DNA of 46,916 nucleotides from Natronolimnohabitans innermongolicus JCM 12255 (GCF_000337215.1 NZ_AOHZ01000085.1:1-46916); one strand, 5' to 3'. Shown: positions 16,728 through 25,588, counted from the stretch's first letter. Made by a program: numbers and translations. The notes: generated by a model from the sequence alone, not told the origin.

Positions 16728-17921
16728 TTACGCTTCCTCGTCGGCCGGTCCCGCAGTGCCGGCTTCGATCATGCGCTCGATCTGCTCGTCCGAGTAGCCG
16801 AGTTCCTCGAGGACGGCGCGGGTGTGTTCTCCCTGCTCGGGCGGGCGGTCGCCGAGTTCGGGTCGGCCGTCGGTCGTGCTAAACGGCGGGTTGGACGTCT
16901 TGACCTCGGTGTCCGTCCGGATGTTGTGCGAGTTGGTGAGCATGTTCCGGGCGGCGACGTGCGGGTCCTCGACGAGTTCGTCGGTGTGCTGGAGCGGGCC
17001 GGCCGGAACGCCGGCGGTTGCGAGTTGCTCGCAGAGCTCCGACCGTTCGTAGTCGCTGAACTCGTTGTTTAGGATCTCGCGGAGTTCGTCGCGGTTCTCC
17101 CAGCGTCGGTCGTTCGTTTCGAACCGGTCGTCGGTGATGAGGTCCTCGCGGTCGATGGTGTTGCACAGCCGCTCGTAGAAGTGGTCGTTGACGACGCTGA
17201 GGTAGAACGGCTCCTCGTCGGCGGCGTGGAACACCTCGTTGGGGGCCAACCCGGCGAAGCCGGAGCCGGACCGCTTGGCGACTTCGCCGGTGCCAGTGTA
17301 GTGGGCCACCCAGTAGCCCATCCAGGCGGTCGCGACCTCGAACAGGTTGACGTCGATCCGTTCGCCCTCCCCCGTCTTCTCTCGGTCGAGCAGGGCCGAC
17401 GAAAGGAGAAACGCCGCCGTCGTCCCGGTCCCCCAGTCGATCACGCTCGCGCCGATGCGAACGGGCGGTCGGTCCCGGTAGCCGATCGTGGACATCAGTC
17501 CGCTCATCGCCTGGATGATCGGGTCGTAGGCGGGCCACTCGGAGTACGGGCCCTCCTGTCCGAAGCCGGTGAGAGACAGGTACACCACGTCCTCGTTGGT
17601 TTCGGCGACCGACTCGTAATCGAGTCCGAACTTCTCGACGACGCCGGGGCGGAAGCTCTCGACGACGACGTCGGCCTCCTCGGCGAGGTCCTGTGCCGCC
17701 GCCTGTCCCGATTCGCTCTTTAGATCGAGGCAGACGCTTCGCTTGCCGGCGAGGTTGACCGACGCGAACATCGCTCCGTCGAGCAACCCGCGAAACGCGT
17801 CTCCTTCTGGCGGTTCGACTTTAACGACGTTCGCGCCGAGCATGCCCAGGAACTGGGTCGAAACCGGTCCTGCGATCGATTGTGTCAGGTCGAGTACATC
17901 GATACCGTCGAATGGCTGCAT
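16728..17921 (-). CDS. CaiB/BaiF family III CoA-transferase 2
   Basis: A 397-residue family III CoA-transferase. DVLDLTQSIAGPVSTQFLGMLGA and NVVKVEPPEGD mark the N-terminal fold, and Asp162 in ASVIDWGTG fits the catalytic aspartate. GLAPNEVFHAADEEPFYLSV and a C-terminal RAVLEELGYSDEQIERM tail are typical. It follows the stand-alone 3-hydroxyacyl-CoA dehydrogenase by 111 bp and precedes AsnC/Lrp regulator 1 by 97 bp. Sequence divergence from the other two CoA-transferases in the window suggests different substrates. Confidence 0.93.
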   Translation of the reverse strand: MQPFDGIDVLDLTQSIAGPVSTQFLGMLGANVVKVEPPEGDAFRGLLDGAMFASVNLAGKRSVCLDLKSESGQAAAQDLAEEADVVVESFRPGVVEKFGLDYESVAETNEDVVYLSLTGFGQEGPYSEWPAYDPIIQAMSGLMSTIGYRDRPPVRIGASVIDWGTGTTAAFLLSSALLDREKTGEGERIDVNLFEVATAWMGYWVAHYTGTGEVAKRSGSGFAGLAPNEVFHAADEEPFYLSVVNDHFYERLCNTIDREDLITDDRFETNDRRWENRDELREILNNEFSDYERSELCEQLATAGVPAGPLQHTDELVEDPHVAARNMLTNSHNIRTDTEVKTSNPPFSTTDGRPELGDRPPEQGEHTRAVLEELGYSDEQIERMIEAGTAGPADEEA

Positions 17922-18032
17922 ATGACATGGTCATCGGACGGGAGGACCAAAACAGTATCGCCCGTTCGCGGCGCGGCGCGTGTGCCGGACGCAGTCGGTT
18001 CCGAGCGACCGCGACGCTCGAGTACACCCGAC

Positions 18033-19205
18033 TCAGTAGTCGTAAAACCCGGCGCCGGCGTCCGTCCCGGTTCGGCCGTCCGAGACGAGTTCCCGAAGGT
18101 ACGGCGCGGGTTCGTACCTGTCGGCGCCGTACTCCTCGTGGAGCGACTCGAGTTTCTCGACGATGACGTCGATTCCCGTTTCGTCGGCGTACGTACAGGG
18201 GCCTTCGGGGAAGCCGGTGCCGAGGCGCATCCCGGTGTCGACCGCGTCGGCGGTCGCGACGTCGTTGCCGATGAGCCGGGCGGCCTCGTTGACGATCATG
18301 GCGTCGACCCGCAGCGTGTCGAACTCCGCGCCGTCACCCTCCTCGTAGTCGGGTCCGTCGCCGTTTTCGTACTCGTAATGGCCCGTCCCCGTCTTCCGGC
18401 CGAGCTCTTCGTTCTCGACTTTTTGTTCCATCAGGGGCGGGACGTCGACGTCGCCGGCCTGTCTGACGTGGTAGGAGACCTCGATTCCGGTCATGTCGAT
18501 GAGTTCGAACGGCCCCATCGGATACCCCCGCCGGTGAACCATCGCGGCGTCGACCTCCCGAACCGTCGCCTCGTCGTTCGAAACCATCCAGTGGGGTTCG
18601 TCGAGGAACGGACCGAGGACGTTGTTGACGACGAACCGGTGGACGTCCTTTCGGACGTGGATGGGTTCCTTGCCGATGGCTTCCATAAACTCGGCTGCGC
18701 GCTCGGCCGTCTCGTCCGCCGTCTCCGAACCGTAGACGACTTCGACGAGCTCCATCTTTACGGGCGGATTGAAAAAGTGCAGGCCGACCACGTCGGACGG
18801 TCGCTCCGTCGCGCTCGCGATCTCCGTGATCGAGAGCGACGAGGTGTTCGACGCGAGGATCGCCCCCTCCGGCGCGAACCGATCGACGTCCGCGAACACG
18901 TCCTGCTTCAGTTCCATCTGCTCCGGTACGGCCTCGATGACGATATCGGCGTCGGCGACGCTCTCCTCGAGATCGACCGCCGTCTCGATCCGCGCCATCA
19001 CGTCCTCGACCGGTTCCTCGAGAGCGCCGCCGTCCTCGAGTTTCTCGAGCGACCACTCGACGTTTCGATACCCCTCCTCGACGGTCTCGTCGTCGACGTC
19101 TCGCATCGTGACGTCGTAGCCGGCCATCGCGACGACCTCGGCGATCCCGTGACCCATGCTTCCGGTACCGATTACGGTCGCGTGCTGAATGTCCTCACCT
19201 TGCAT
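18033..19205 (-). CDS. 3-hydroxyacyl-CoA dehydrogenase, stand-alone
   Basis: NAD+-dependent 3-hydroxyacyl-CoA dehydrogenase, 390 aa. NAD-binding motif GTGSMG is at residues 13-18, SNTSS at 119-123, and the catalytic His-Glu pair lies in GLHFFNPPVKMELVEV (His143 with Glu152 or Glu155). It is closely similar to the N-terminal half of the fusion protein at the left edge but ends with GFYDY exactly where that protein continues into its hydratase domain. The ATG at 19205 is preceded by a TATA-like box at 19228-19238; a longer frame would overlap the divergent promoter. It is divergent from a crotonase-ligase operon. Confidence 0.94.
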   Translation of the reverse strand: MQGEDIQHATVIGTGSMGHGIAEVVAMAGYDVTMRDVDDETVEEGYRNVEWSLEKLEDGGALEEPVEDVMARIETAVDLEESVADADIVIEAVPEQMELKQDVFADVDRFAPEGAILASNTSSLSITEIASATERPSDVVGLHFFNPPVKMELVEVVYGSETADETAERAAEFMEAIGKEPIHVRKDVHRFVVNNVLGPFLDEPHWMVSNDEATVREVDAAMVHRRGYPMGPFELIDMTGIEVSYHVRQAGDVDVPPLMEQKVENEELGRKTGTGHYEYENGDGPDYEEGDGAEFDTLRVDAMIVNEAARLIGNDVATADAVDTGMRLGTGFPEGPCTYADETGIDVIVEKLESLHEEYGADRYEPAPYLRELVSDGRTGTDAGAGFYDY

Positions 19206-19227
19206 TGTGAACTTCCTGCACGCCTCA

Positions 19228-19238
19228 CTACTTAACCC
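19228..19238 (-). promoter_or_regulatory. TATA-like box of the stand-alone 3-hydroxyacyl-CoA dehydrogenase
   Basis: Minus-strand GGGTTAAGTAG about 28 bp upstream of the ATG at 19205. Confidence 0.6.
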
Positions 19239-19311
19239 CACCGACTCGAGCGGTACGAACCGTCTGTGGCTGGTTTGGGAGGACGTTCGTTCGGACGCGG
19301 TGTTCTCGATG

Positions 19312-19324
19312 AAAAAAGATAATA
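19312..19324 (+). promoter_or_regulatory. TATA-like box of the crotonase/ligase 2 operon
   Basis: AAAAAAGATAATA about 28 bp before the ATG at 19348; shares a 142-bp divergent region with the dehydrogenase promoter. Confidence 0.6.
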
Positions 19325-19347
19325 CTCCCGTTGGCAAACGAACACAC

Positions 19348-20007
19348 ATGAGTGTAGATAGCACGGATCTCGTCGAACTGGATCGAACGGACGACCTCCT
19401 CGAGGTTCGGTTGAACCGGCCCGACAAACTCAACGCGTTGAATCCCGAGCTCATCGAGGGACTTCACGAGGCGTTCACTGCGGTCGCCGACGAGCGAGGA
19501 CTGGGTATCGTGATAACGGGCGCCGGTCGCGTCACCTGCGCGGGAATGGACACGGAGATCGTCTCCGGCGACTACGGCGAGTACCCGGACCTCCACGCCA
19601 CGCTACAGGAGGTGTATCAGCTGATCGAGACGCACCCCGGCCCCGTCGCCATCGCCGGTAGGGGCGCGCTCGTCGGCGCCGGGGCGATCATCTCGCTGTC
19701 CTGCGAGTTCGTCGTTCTCAGCGAGGACGCGACGTTCGCGATTCCGGAGGTGAAGTACGACATCGCGTCGGCGCGAGCCGCTGATCGACTCCCCGACGTC
19801 GTCGGTCCGCGGGCGGCCGCGGAGCTGTTGCTCACCGGGGAGGAGATCGATCCGGAGCGGGCTCGATCGCTCGGGCTCGCGACCGACGTCGTCCCGTCGG
19901 ACGCGGTCGAGGACCGCGCTCGCGAGCTGGTCGCGACCGTCGGCGACCACGACCCGGAGACGATCGCCGAGCTGATCGAGCTGTTGAACGGAGGGGCCGA
20001 CACGTGA
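19348..20007 (+). CDS. Enoyl-CoA hydratase/isomerase family protein (short)
   Basis: A crotonase-fold protein of 219 aa, shorter than the usual 250-260 because the C-terminal helices are reduced. The oxyanion-hole loops are ITGAGRVTCAGMD (about 57-68) and GRGALVGAGAI (about 104-114). Of the two hydratase glutamates, only Glu134 (AIPEVKYD) is present; the other position is Ile114. This pattern is more like an enoyl-CoA isomerase or a specialised crotonase than a standard hydratase. Start chosen from the TATA-like box at 19312-19324. Its stop overlaps the GTG start of ligase 2 (GTGA), so the two are translationally coupled. Confidence 0.9.
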   Translation: MSVDSTDLVELDRTDDLLEVRLNRPDKLNALNPELIEGLHEAFTAVADERGLGIVITGAGRVTCAGMDTEIVSGDYGEYPDLHATLQEVYQLIETHPGPVAIAGRGALVGAGAIISLSCEFVVLSEDATFAIPEVKYDIASARAADRLPDVVGPRAAAELLLTGEEIDPERARSLGLATDVVPSDAVEDRARELVATVGDHDPETIAELIELLNGGADT

Positions 20008-21722
20008 GCCACCTTCCGCCGCCGGACGAACGCTTCGAGGTCACGCGGGAGAGCTGGCCCGACGACCTCCCCCGAACCCTCTCGTTTCCCGACGGGCGAC
20101 GCCCCATCCACGAGTCGGTTCGGATCCGCGCTCGAGAGCACCCCGACGCGCCGGCGGTGACGTTCTACGGTCGAACGCTCTCCTGGAGCGACCTCGAGGC
20201 GGCCGTCGACGCGTTCGCGAAATCGATGCGGGCACGGGGGTACGACACCGGCGACGTCTGCGGCCTCTACCTCCAGAACTCGCCGCAGTTTCTCGTCGCG
20301 TACCACGGCGCGCACAGAGCCGGGATGGCGGTGACGCCGATCAATCCGCAGTTCAAGGCGCCGGCCGTCGCCAGACAGCTCGAGGACAGCGACGCGGCGG
20401 TCGTCGTGACTCACACGGACGCAGTCGACGTCGTTCGAACGGCGAGCGCCGAGACCGCCGTCGACGACGTCGTCGTGACCGCCTACGGGGAGTTCGCCGG
20501 CGACGGCGACGACGTCCCCCTCCCCGCCGTCGTCGCGGACGAATCACCGGTGGCGGACGTGGTGGACGACGACGTGCCGTTCGAGCGGTTGCTCGAGGAG
20601 GATCGATCGGTCGAGCTGCCCGACGTCGCCCTCGACGACGCGGCGTTGCTCCAGTACACGGGCGGCACGACGGGCTTGCCGAAGGGCTGCGTCCACACCC
20701 ACTGGAACGTGCTGTTCAAAGCGGCGACGACCGCGCGGGTTCGGGGCTACGGGCGACCGGACGTGCTCCTCGGGACGATGCCGCTGTTTCACGTCGCGGG
20801 GAAACAACGGTACTGCGACGCGCTGCCGATAACGGGCTGTCACGCGGTCCTCCTCGCCCGGTACGAGCCGGACGCCGTGTTGGCGTCGATCGACGAACAC
20901 GAGGTGACGTCGACGTGGCTCGCCGTTCCGTCGATCCAGGAACTCCTCGAGCACCCCGACGTCGACGACTACGACCTCACGTCGCTGTCGGACCGCCGCG
21001 AGTTCACCAACTGCTCGAGCTTCGGAACGGCGCTCACCCGGGAGCTGAGCGACGCGTGGCGCGAGCGCACGGGCGCGTACGTCCAGGAGTCCGGATACGG
21101 GCTCACCGAGACGCACACGACGGATACGCACACGTACGGCGACTCGCGGGTCGACCCCGGATTCGTCGGGCAGCCGTGCTACGGGGTCGAAATCGAAATC
21201 CGAGACTTCGAGACCAACGAGGCGCTTCCCGCGGGCGAGTCCGGCGAGATCGTGGTGCGGTCGCAGGCGACGATGGAGGAGTACCTGAACCGGCCGGACG
21301 CGACGGCGGCGGTCCTCGAGGCCGACGGCTTCCTCCACACCGGCGACGTGGGGCGGCTGACCGAGGACGGCTTCCTGTACTTCCTCGGGCGCCGCAAGGA
21401 CACGCTCAAGGTCTCCGGTCACACCGTCTCGCCGCGAGAGGTGGAGACGGTGCTGTCCGACCACGACGCCGTCGACGAGGTGCTGGTCGTCGGCGCGCCA
21501 CACGAGCGACGCGGATCCGTCCTCGAGGCGCACGTCGTTCCGACCGACGAGGCGACGACCGAGGACGCCCTCGAGGAGGCCATCTTGCCGTTCGCCGAGG
21601 CGAATCTGGCCGAGTACAAGGTGCCAAAGCGCGTCGTTCGCCGCGATTCGTTCCCCCGGACCGACGTCGGGAAGGTCGACCGCGTCGCCTACCGGGAGAC
21701 GCTCCCGGCGGACTACGAGTGA
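20004..21722 (+). CDS. AMP-forming acyl-CoA ligase 2
   Basis: A 572-residue adenylate-forming ligase starting with GTG at 20004. Motifs include YTGGTTGLPKGCVHTH (P-loop), GYGLTETHTTD, FLHTGDVGRL, GRRKDTLKVSG and the C-terminal FPRTDVGKVDR with the catalytic lysine. It overlaps the preceding crotonase by 4 bp and probably acts in the same pathway. It is most like long-chain or general acyl-CoA synthetases; the substrate cannot be told from sequence. Confidence 0.93.
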   Translation: MSHLPPPDERFEVTRESWPDDLPRTLSFPDGRRPIHESVRIRAREHPDAPAVTFYGRTLSWSDLEAAVDAFAKSMRARGYDTGDVCGLYLQNSPQFLVAYHGAHRAGMAVTPINPQFKAPAVARQLEDSDAAVVVTHTDAVDVVRTASAETAVDDVVVTAYGEFAGDGDDVPLPAVVADESPVADVVDDDVPFERLLEEDRSVELPDVALDDAALLQYTGGTTGLPKGCVHTHWNVLFKAATTARVRGYGRPDVLLGTMPLFHVAGKQRYCDALPITGCHAVLLARYEPDAVLASIDEHEVTSTWLAVPSIQELLEHPDVDDYDLTSLSDRREFTNCSSFGTALTRELSDAWRERTGAYVQESGYGLTETHTTDTHTYGDSRVDPGFVGQPCYGVEIEIRDFETNEALPAGESGEIVVRSQATMEEYLNRPDATAAVLEADGFLHTGDVGRLTEDGFLYFLGRRKDTLKVSGHTVSPREVETVLSDHDAVDEVLVVGAPHERRGSVLEAHVVPTDEATTEDALEEAILPFAEANLAEYKVPKRVVRRDSFPRTDVGKVDRVAYRETLPADYE

Positions 21723-21842
21723 GACGGACGAGGTCGCTCGCCGATTTCTCGCGGACTCGGTTTCGAGGTCGAACGCGTTCGAACGAGTCGAGGCGGTCGA
21801 CGGGTCGAAAAGAGCAGTTCCGGATCGTCGGCGCGCTCGGAA

Positions 21843-22259
21843 CTAGTCGTCAGCCGGAACGAAGACGGGGACGGCCACGTCGTCGGTCGCCGTCGGCACG
21901 AAGCGGGCGTCGACCGCCATCCCCACCTCGACGTCCTCGGCCGGACAGCCGACGACGTTCGTGATCACGCGGGGGCCCTCCTCGAGTTCGACGTAGGCGA
22001 AGACCGCCGGCAGGTCGTCGTCCGGCCAGAACTCGAGGTGGCGGTGAATCGCGAACGAGTAGACCGTCGCGGCTCCCGTCGCCTCCCGCCACTCGGCGTC
22101 GGCGAAACAGTCCGGACACAGCGCGCTCGGATAGTGGTAGACGAGGCCGCAGTCGGGACACTCCCGGACGAGGAATCGCCCGTCCGCGGCGGCCGACCAG
22201 AACGGCTCGGTCTCGGGGGTGACCGTCGGCACCGGACGTGGCTCCCAGGCGTCGATCAT
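21843..22259 (-). CDS. Zn-ribbon OB-fold protein (DUF35), thiolase partner
   Basis: A 138-residue DUF35 protein: an N-terminal helical segment, a zinc ribbon with CPDC (about residues 34-37) and a second CPDC (about 48-51), and a C-terminal OB fold. DUF35 proteins pair with thiolase-fold enzymes, forming complexes such as Ltp2-ChsH2 of steroid side-chain degradation, the BbsA-BbsB thiolase and archaeal acetoacetyl-CoA thiolase/HMG-CoA synthase. Its ATG overlaps the thiolase stop as ATGA, so a stable complex with the upstream gene product is expected. Confidence 0.92.
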   Translation of the reverse strand: MIDAWEPRPVPTVTPETEPFWSAAADGRFLVRECPDCGLVYHYPSALCPDCFADAEWREATGAATVYSFAIHRHLEFWPDDDLPAVFAYVELEEGPRVITNVVGCPAEDVEVGMAVDARFVPTATDDVAVPVFVPADD

Positions 22260-23422
22260 CGGTCTTCCCTCCCGAGAACGGCGGTGATCGATCCGTGTCT
22301 CGTCCCGAGGCTTCCGCCGGTTCCGTGGGCAATCGCGACGTCGGCGTCGACCTGAACCTCGTCGTTCGCCTCGCCGCGGAGCTGTCGAACCGCCTCGATT
22401 ACCTTCGTCATACCGCCCCTGTTCCCGGGGTGGTTCGAACAGAGCCCCCCGCCGTCGGTGTTAAACGGCAGGTCGCCGTCGGGCGCCTGCAGCGTGCCGC
22501 CCTCGACGAACGACCCGCCCTCGCCCTTCTCGCAGAAGCCGAGATCCTCGAGCGTCTGCAGGACGGTGATCGTAAACGAGTCGTAGATCGACGCGTAGTC
22601 GACGTCGTCCGGACCGATCCCCGCGTCCTCGAACGCCCGCGGTCCGGACTCCCGGGCCGCGGTGTGGGTCAGGTCGATTCGCCCGCCCTCGCGGTGGCCG
22701 ATCGCCTCGCCGTACCCGAGAACCTCCACGCAGTCGCGCTCGAGTTCGGCGCGAACGTCCTCGCTCACGACGAGGAGGGCGCCGCCGCCGTCGGTGACGA
22801 CGCAGCAGTCGAGCAGGTGCAGGGGGTCCGCGACCGGCCGCGACTCGACGACGTCCTCGACCGTCACCGGATCCCGAAAGAGCGCGTGCTCGTTGTACTG
22901 GGCGTGGTGTGATGCGGCGACCCGGATCTCGGCGAGTTGCTCGCGCGTCGTCCCGTACTCGTGCATGTGACGCTGTGCCGCGACGGCGTACTTGCTGAGC
23001 GTCGTCGCGCCGTAGGTCACCTCGAAGGCGTCTTGATAGGTGTGAAACTCGTCGCCGCCGGCGTTCTTCCCGGATCGGGGACGTCCGGCGAGCGTGATGA
23101 GGGCGACGTCGCAACGCCCCTCGCGGATCGCGTCCGCCGCGTGGCCGACGTGGCCGACGTAGGACGACCCGCCCCAGTCGGTCGTTCCCGCGTGACTCAC
23201 GTCGAGCCCCAGATAGTCGGCCATTATCAGCGGCGTGAGACCGCGCTCGTACCACGGCATTCCGGCGGTGAAGTAGCCGTCGACGTCGTCCTTCGCGAGC
23301 CCCGCGTCGGCGAGTGCGCCGCGAGCGACTTCGGCGTGTAACTGCATCGTCGATTTGTCGGGCGCCTCTCTGGTCGGGTGCTCGTAGGCACCCGCTATGA
23401 ACACTGGTTCCGAATCGACCAT
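22256..23422 (-). CDS. Thiolase-fold (SCP-x/lipid-transfer type) protein lacking the usual Cys residues
   Basis: A 388-residue thiolase-superfamily protein of the SCP-x type (ADPLHLLDCCVVTDGGGALLV; IYDSFTITVLQTLEDLGFCEKGEGG; HPGNRGGM). The normal nucleophile region reads TDWGGSSYVGHVGHA (residues 81-95) with no cysteine, and the C-terminal Cys motif is replaced by HGTGGSLGTRHG. It may catalyse a retro-aldol or other non-classical C-C cleavage, like Ltp2 of sterol catabolism, rather than standard thiolysis. The partner DUF35 gene overlaps its stop. The ATG at 23422 is favoured over a GTG 12 bp upstream by the TATA-like box at 23445-23456. Confidence 0.9.
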   Translation of the reverse strand: MVDSEPVFIAGAYEHPTREAPDKSTMQLHAEVARGALADAGLAKDDVDGYFTAGMPWYERGLTPLIMADYLGLDVSHAGTTDWGGSSYVGHVGHAADAIREGRCDVALITLAGRPRSGKNAGGDEFHTYQDAFEVTYGATTLSKYAVAAQRHMHEYGTTREQLAEIRVAASHHAQYNEHALFRDPVTVEDVVESRPVADPLHLLDCCVVTDGGGALLVVSEDVRAELERDCVEVLGYGEAIGHREGGRIDLTHTAARESGPRAFEDAGIGPDDVDYASIYDSFTITVLQTLEDLGFCEKGEGGSFVEGGTLQAPDGDLPFNTDGGGLCSNHPGNRGGMTKVIEAVRQLRGEANDEVQVDADVAIAHGTGGSLGTRHGSITAVLGREDR

Positions 23423-23444
23423 GCGCGAAGTCACTCGGCACTGC

Positions 23445-23456
23445 TACGTAAACATT
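23445..23456 (-). promoter_or_regulatory. TATA-like box of the thiolase-fold/DUF35 operon
   Basis: Minus-strand AATGTTTACGTA about 28 bp upstream of the ATG at 23422. Confidence 0.5.
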
Positions 23457-23567
23457 GCTATGGGATCCCACACCTTCCACGTCTCGACGACGATGGCGGC
23501 GAAGGTGGTGTCAGCTCACGGACGGCTGCACACGCTCGGGTCGCGACCGTGGGGGACGGAGGCACAC

Positions 23568-23576
23568 CTTTAATAG
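23568..23576 (+). promoter_or_regulatory. TATA-like box of acyl-CoA dehydrogenase 3
   Basis: CTTTAATAG about 27 bp before the ATG at 23600. Confidence 0.6.
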
Positions 23577-23599
23577 CGCTGGTTCAGAATCAGAACCCG

Positions 23600-24736
23600 A
23601 TGATTTCGCTCTCCCCCGAACAGGAGATGCTAGTATCGTCGCTGGAGGACCTCGCCGAGCGCGAGTTCACCGACAAGGCCTTCGAGTGGGACGGCCCGCC
23701 CTGGGAAAACGTCGAGTTGCTGGCCGAGCAGGGCTTTCTCGGCATCAACATCGCCGAGGAGTACGGCGGCGGCGGCATGACCGAGTTCGACGCCGTCCTC
23801 ACGATCGAAGCCGTCGGCCGCGTCTGTCCGGACACCGCGGAGTTCCTCTACAACCAGCAGATGGTCGCGCCTCGAGCCATCGAGATGTTCGGCACCGAGG
23901 CGGCGAAAGAGCGGTACCTGCCGCCCGTAATGGACGGCGGGGATGCGATTGCGATCGCGATCTCCGAGCCCGAAGCCGGTTCGGACGTGGGATCGATGCG
24001 GACCCGCGTCGAGGAGGACGACGACGGAACGCTCGTCCTCAACGGCGAGAAGATCTGGGTCAGCCACGTCGAGCAGTCGAGCGCCGCGGTCGTCTGGGCG
24101 AAATTCCCGGAGGGGCTCGGCTCCGTGATCGTCGAACTCGACGCCGAGGGCGTGGAGATCGAACAGCACTACGCGAACATGGCCGACCAGCACCAGACGC
24201 ACTTCCGAATGAACGACGTCGTCGTTCCGGACGAGAACGTCCTGACGCGCGGCAAGGACGGGTTCAAGAACCAGCTGCAGGCGCTCAACTGGGAGCGCCT
24301 CGGCAGCGCGACGGTCGCGAACGCGTGGGCTCGCTGCGCGCTCGATAAGGCCCTCGAGTACGTCGAGACGCGCGAGCAGTTCGATCAGCCGATCGGCGAC
24401 TTTCAGGGCGTCGAGTGGATGCTGGCCGACATGACCAAGGAGGTCGAGGCGTCGCGTGCGCTCACCCACCGCGCGGCGGTGCGGGCACACAACCGTGGCG
24501 AGGCGCCGGACCGACTCGACTCCTCGCTGGCCAAACTCTACGCGAGCCAGATGGTCGAGGACGTCGTGAGCACGTCGCTACAGCTTCACGGCGCTAACGG
24601 CTACCAGCAGGGTCACCCGCTCGAGTACCTCTATAGACTCGCCCGAGGTCGCCGACTCGCGGCCGGAACCGACGAAATTCAAAAGAATCAGATCGCCGCC
24701 GCCGTCAAGCGAAACGGACTGCCGGACCTCGCCTAA
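23600..24736 (+). CDS. Acyl-CoA dehydrogenase 3 (isovaleryl-CoA dehydrogenase-type base)
   Basis: A 378-residue FAD-dependent acyl-CoA dehydrogenase. AISEPEAGSDVGSM (120-133) and LVLNGEKIWVSH mark the middle domain. The C-terminal motif is LAAGTDEIQKN, with Ala355 in place of the classic catalytic Glu, very like the GAGTSEV of isovaleryl-CoA dehydrogenase. Glu232 in LNWERLGSA occupies the isovaleryl-type base position. The ATG at 23600 is fixed by the promoter at 23568-23576; the longer upstream frame is spurious. It is divergent from the thiolase-fold/DUF35 operon and could supply its enoyl-CoA precursor. Confidence 0.94.
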   Translation: MISLSPEQEMLVSSLEDLAEREFTDKAFEWDGPPWENVELLAEQGFLGINIAEEYGGGGMTEFDAVLTIEAVGRVCPDTAEFLYNQQMVAPRAIEMFGTEAAKERYLPPVMDGGDAIAIAISEPEAGSDVGSMRTRVEEDDDGTLVLNGEKIWVSHVEQSSAAVVWAKFPEGLGSVIVELDAEGVEIEQHYANMADQHQTHFRMNDVVVPDENVLTRGKDGFKNQLQALNWERLGSATVANAWARCALDKALEYVETREQFDQPIGDFQGVEWMLADMTKEVEASRALTHRAAVRAHNRGEAPDRLDSSLAKLYASQMVEDVVSTSLQLHGANGYQQGHPLEYLYRLARGRRLAAGTDEIQKNQIAAAVKRNGLPDLA

Positions 24737-24770
24737 GGCGACGTTCCGTTCTGGATCGCCGAATTCCGGT

Positions 24771-24789
24771 CCGATCGCGCGCGGATCGG
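24771..24789. terminator. Hairpin between convergent genes
   Basis: CCGATC and GATCGG arms around a 7-bp GC loop in the 66-bp space between the ends of acyl-CoA dehydrogenase 3 and the next crotonase. No clear T-tract, so termination is only suggested by position. Confidence 0.3.
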
Positions 24790-24802
24790 CCCCGCGTTCG
24801 GC

Positions 24803-25588
24803 TCAGGAACTGTACTCGCGATCGTACTCCGGATCTCGTTTTTCCTGGAACGCGGCGATCGCCTCGTGGTGTTCGTCGTCGTTGACGCACTCCCACTGGT
24901 GTTCGATCGCGTCCTTGCAGTAGTCCTCGAAGGAGTTGCGCCAGTCGACGAGTCGATTCGTGCGACGAACCGCGGTCGCCGGAAGGTCGAGGAGATCCTC
25001 GGCGAGGGCTCGCGAGGCGCCTACCGGGTCGTCGGCGAGCTCGACGGCGAGTCCGAGGTCGACCGCGTCTTCGGGGGTGATATCCTTCCCCGTCAGCAGG
25101 TACTCTTTCGCCTTCGCCTCGCCGATGAGCCGCGGCAGGAGCCAGCCGCCGCCGTCGCCGGGAACGAGTCCGACGCGGACGAACCCCTCCCGAAGAACGG
25201 CGTCGTCGCCGACGATACGGAAGTCACACGCGAGGGCGAAGTCACAGCCCGCGCCGATCGCCGGCCCACCGACGGCGGCGATCGACGGCTTGTCGGTCGT
25301 CCGCAGCTGTCTGACGACGTTCTGAACTCCCCAGAGGTAGCCCGCATAGTCCTCCTTCGACATGTCCTCGTGCCAGTTCGGCATCTCGCTGACGTCCGCC
25401 CCGGCGCAGAATCCGTCGCCGGCGCCCGTAACGAGGATGACGTACACCCCGTCGTCGTCGGTCGCGTCCCTGAGGGCGACGTTGAGCTCGGCGATCGTCT
25501 GCTGGCGAAACGCGTTGTACACGTCCGGCCGCTCGATGGTGATCGTCGCGATTCCCTCGTCCGTCTCGTAGCTGATATCCTCGTACAT
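24803..25588 (-). CDS. PaaG-like enoyl-CoA hydratase/isomerase family protein
   Basis: A 261-residue crotonase-fold protein. Oxyanion loops are TGAGDGFCAGADVSEMP (54-70) and GGPAIGAGCDFALACD (107-122). The hydratase glutamates are replaced by Asp116 and Phe136, while FVRVGLVPGDGGGWLLPRLIG matches the PaaG-type isomerase pattern (FVKVGLVPD-GG), with Asp145 nearby as possible catalytic acid. It could therefore be an enoyl-CoA or oxepin-forming type isomerase rather than a hydratase. It is a single gene on the minus strand, divergent from the TAXI receptor. Confidence 0.92.
   Translation of the reverse strand: MYEDISYETDEGIATITIERPDVYNAFRQQTIAELNVALRDATDDDGVYVILVTGAGDGFCAGADVSEMPNWHEDMSKEDYAGYLWGVQNVVRQLRTTDKPSIAAVGGPAIGAGCDFALACDFRIVGDDAVLREGFVRVGLVPGDGGGWLLPRLIGEAKAKEYLLTGKDITPEDAVDLGLAVELADDPVGASRALAEDLLDLPATAVRRTNRLVDWRNSFEDYCKDAIEHQWECVNDDEHHEAIAAFQEKRDPEYDREYSS

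Noticed and set aside
19206-19454. N-terminal extension of the stand-alone 3-hydroxyacyl-CoA dehydrogenase
   Set aside because: It would run through two promoters and has no similarity to the paralogue, which starts at the equivalent of residue 1 here.
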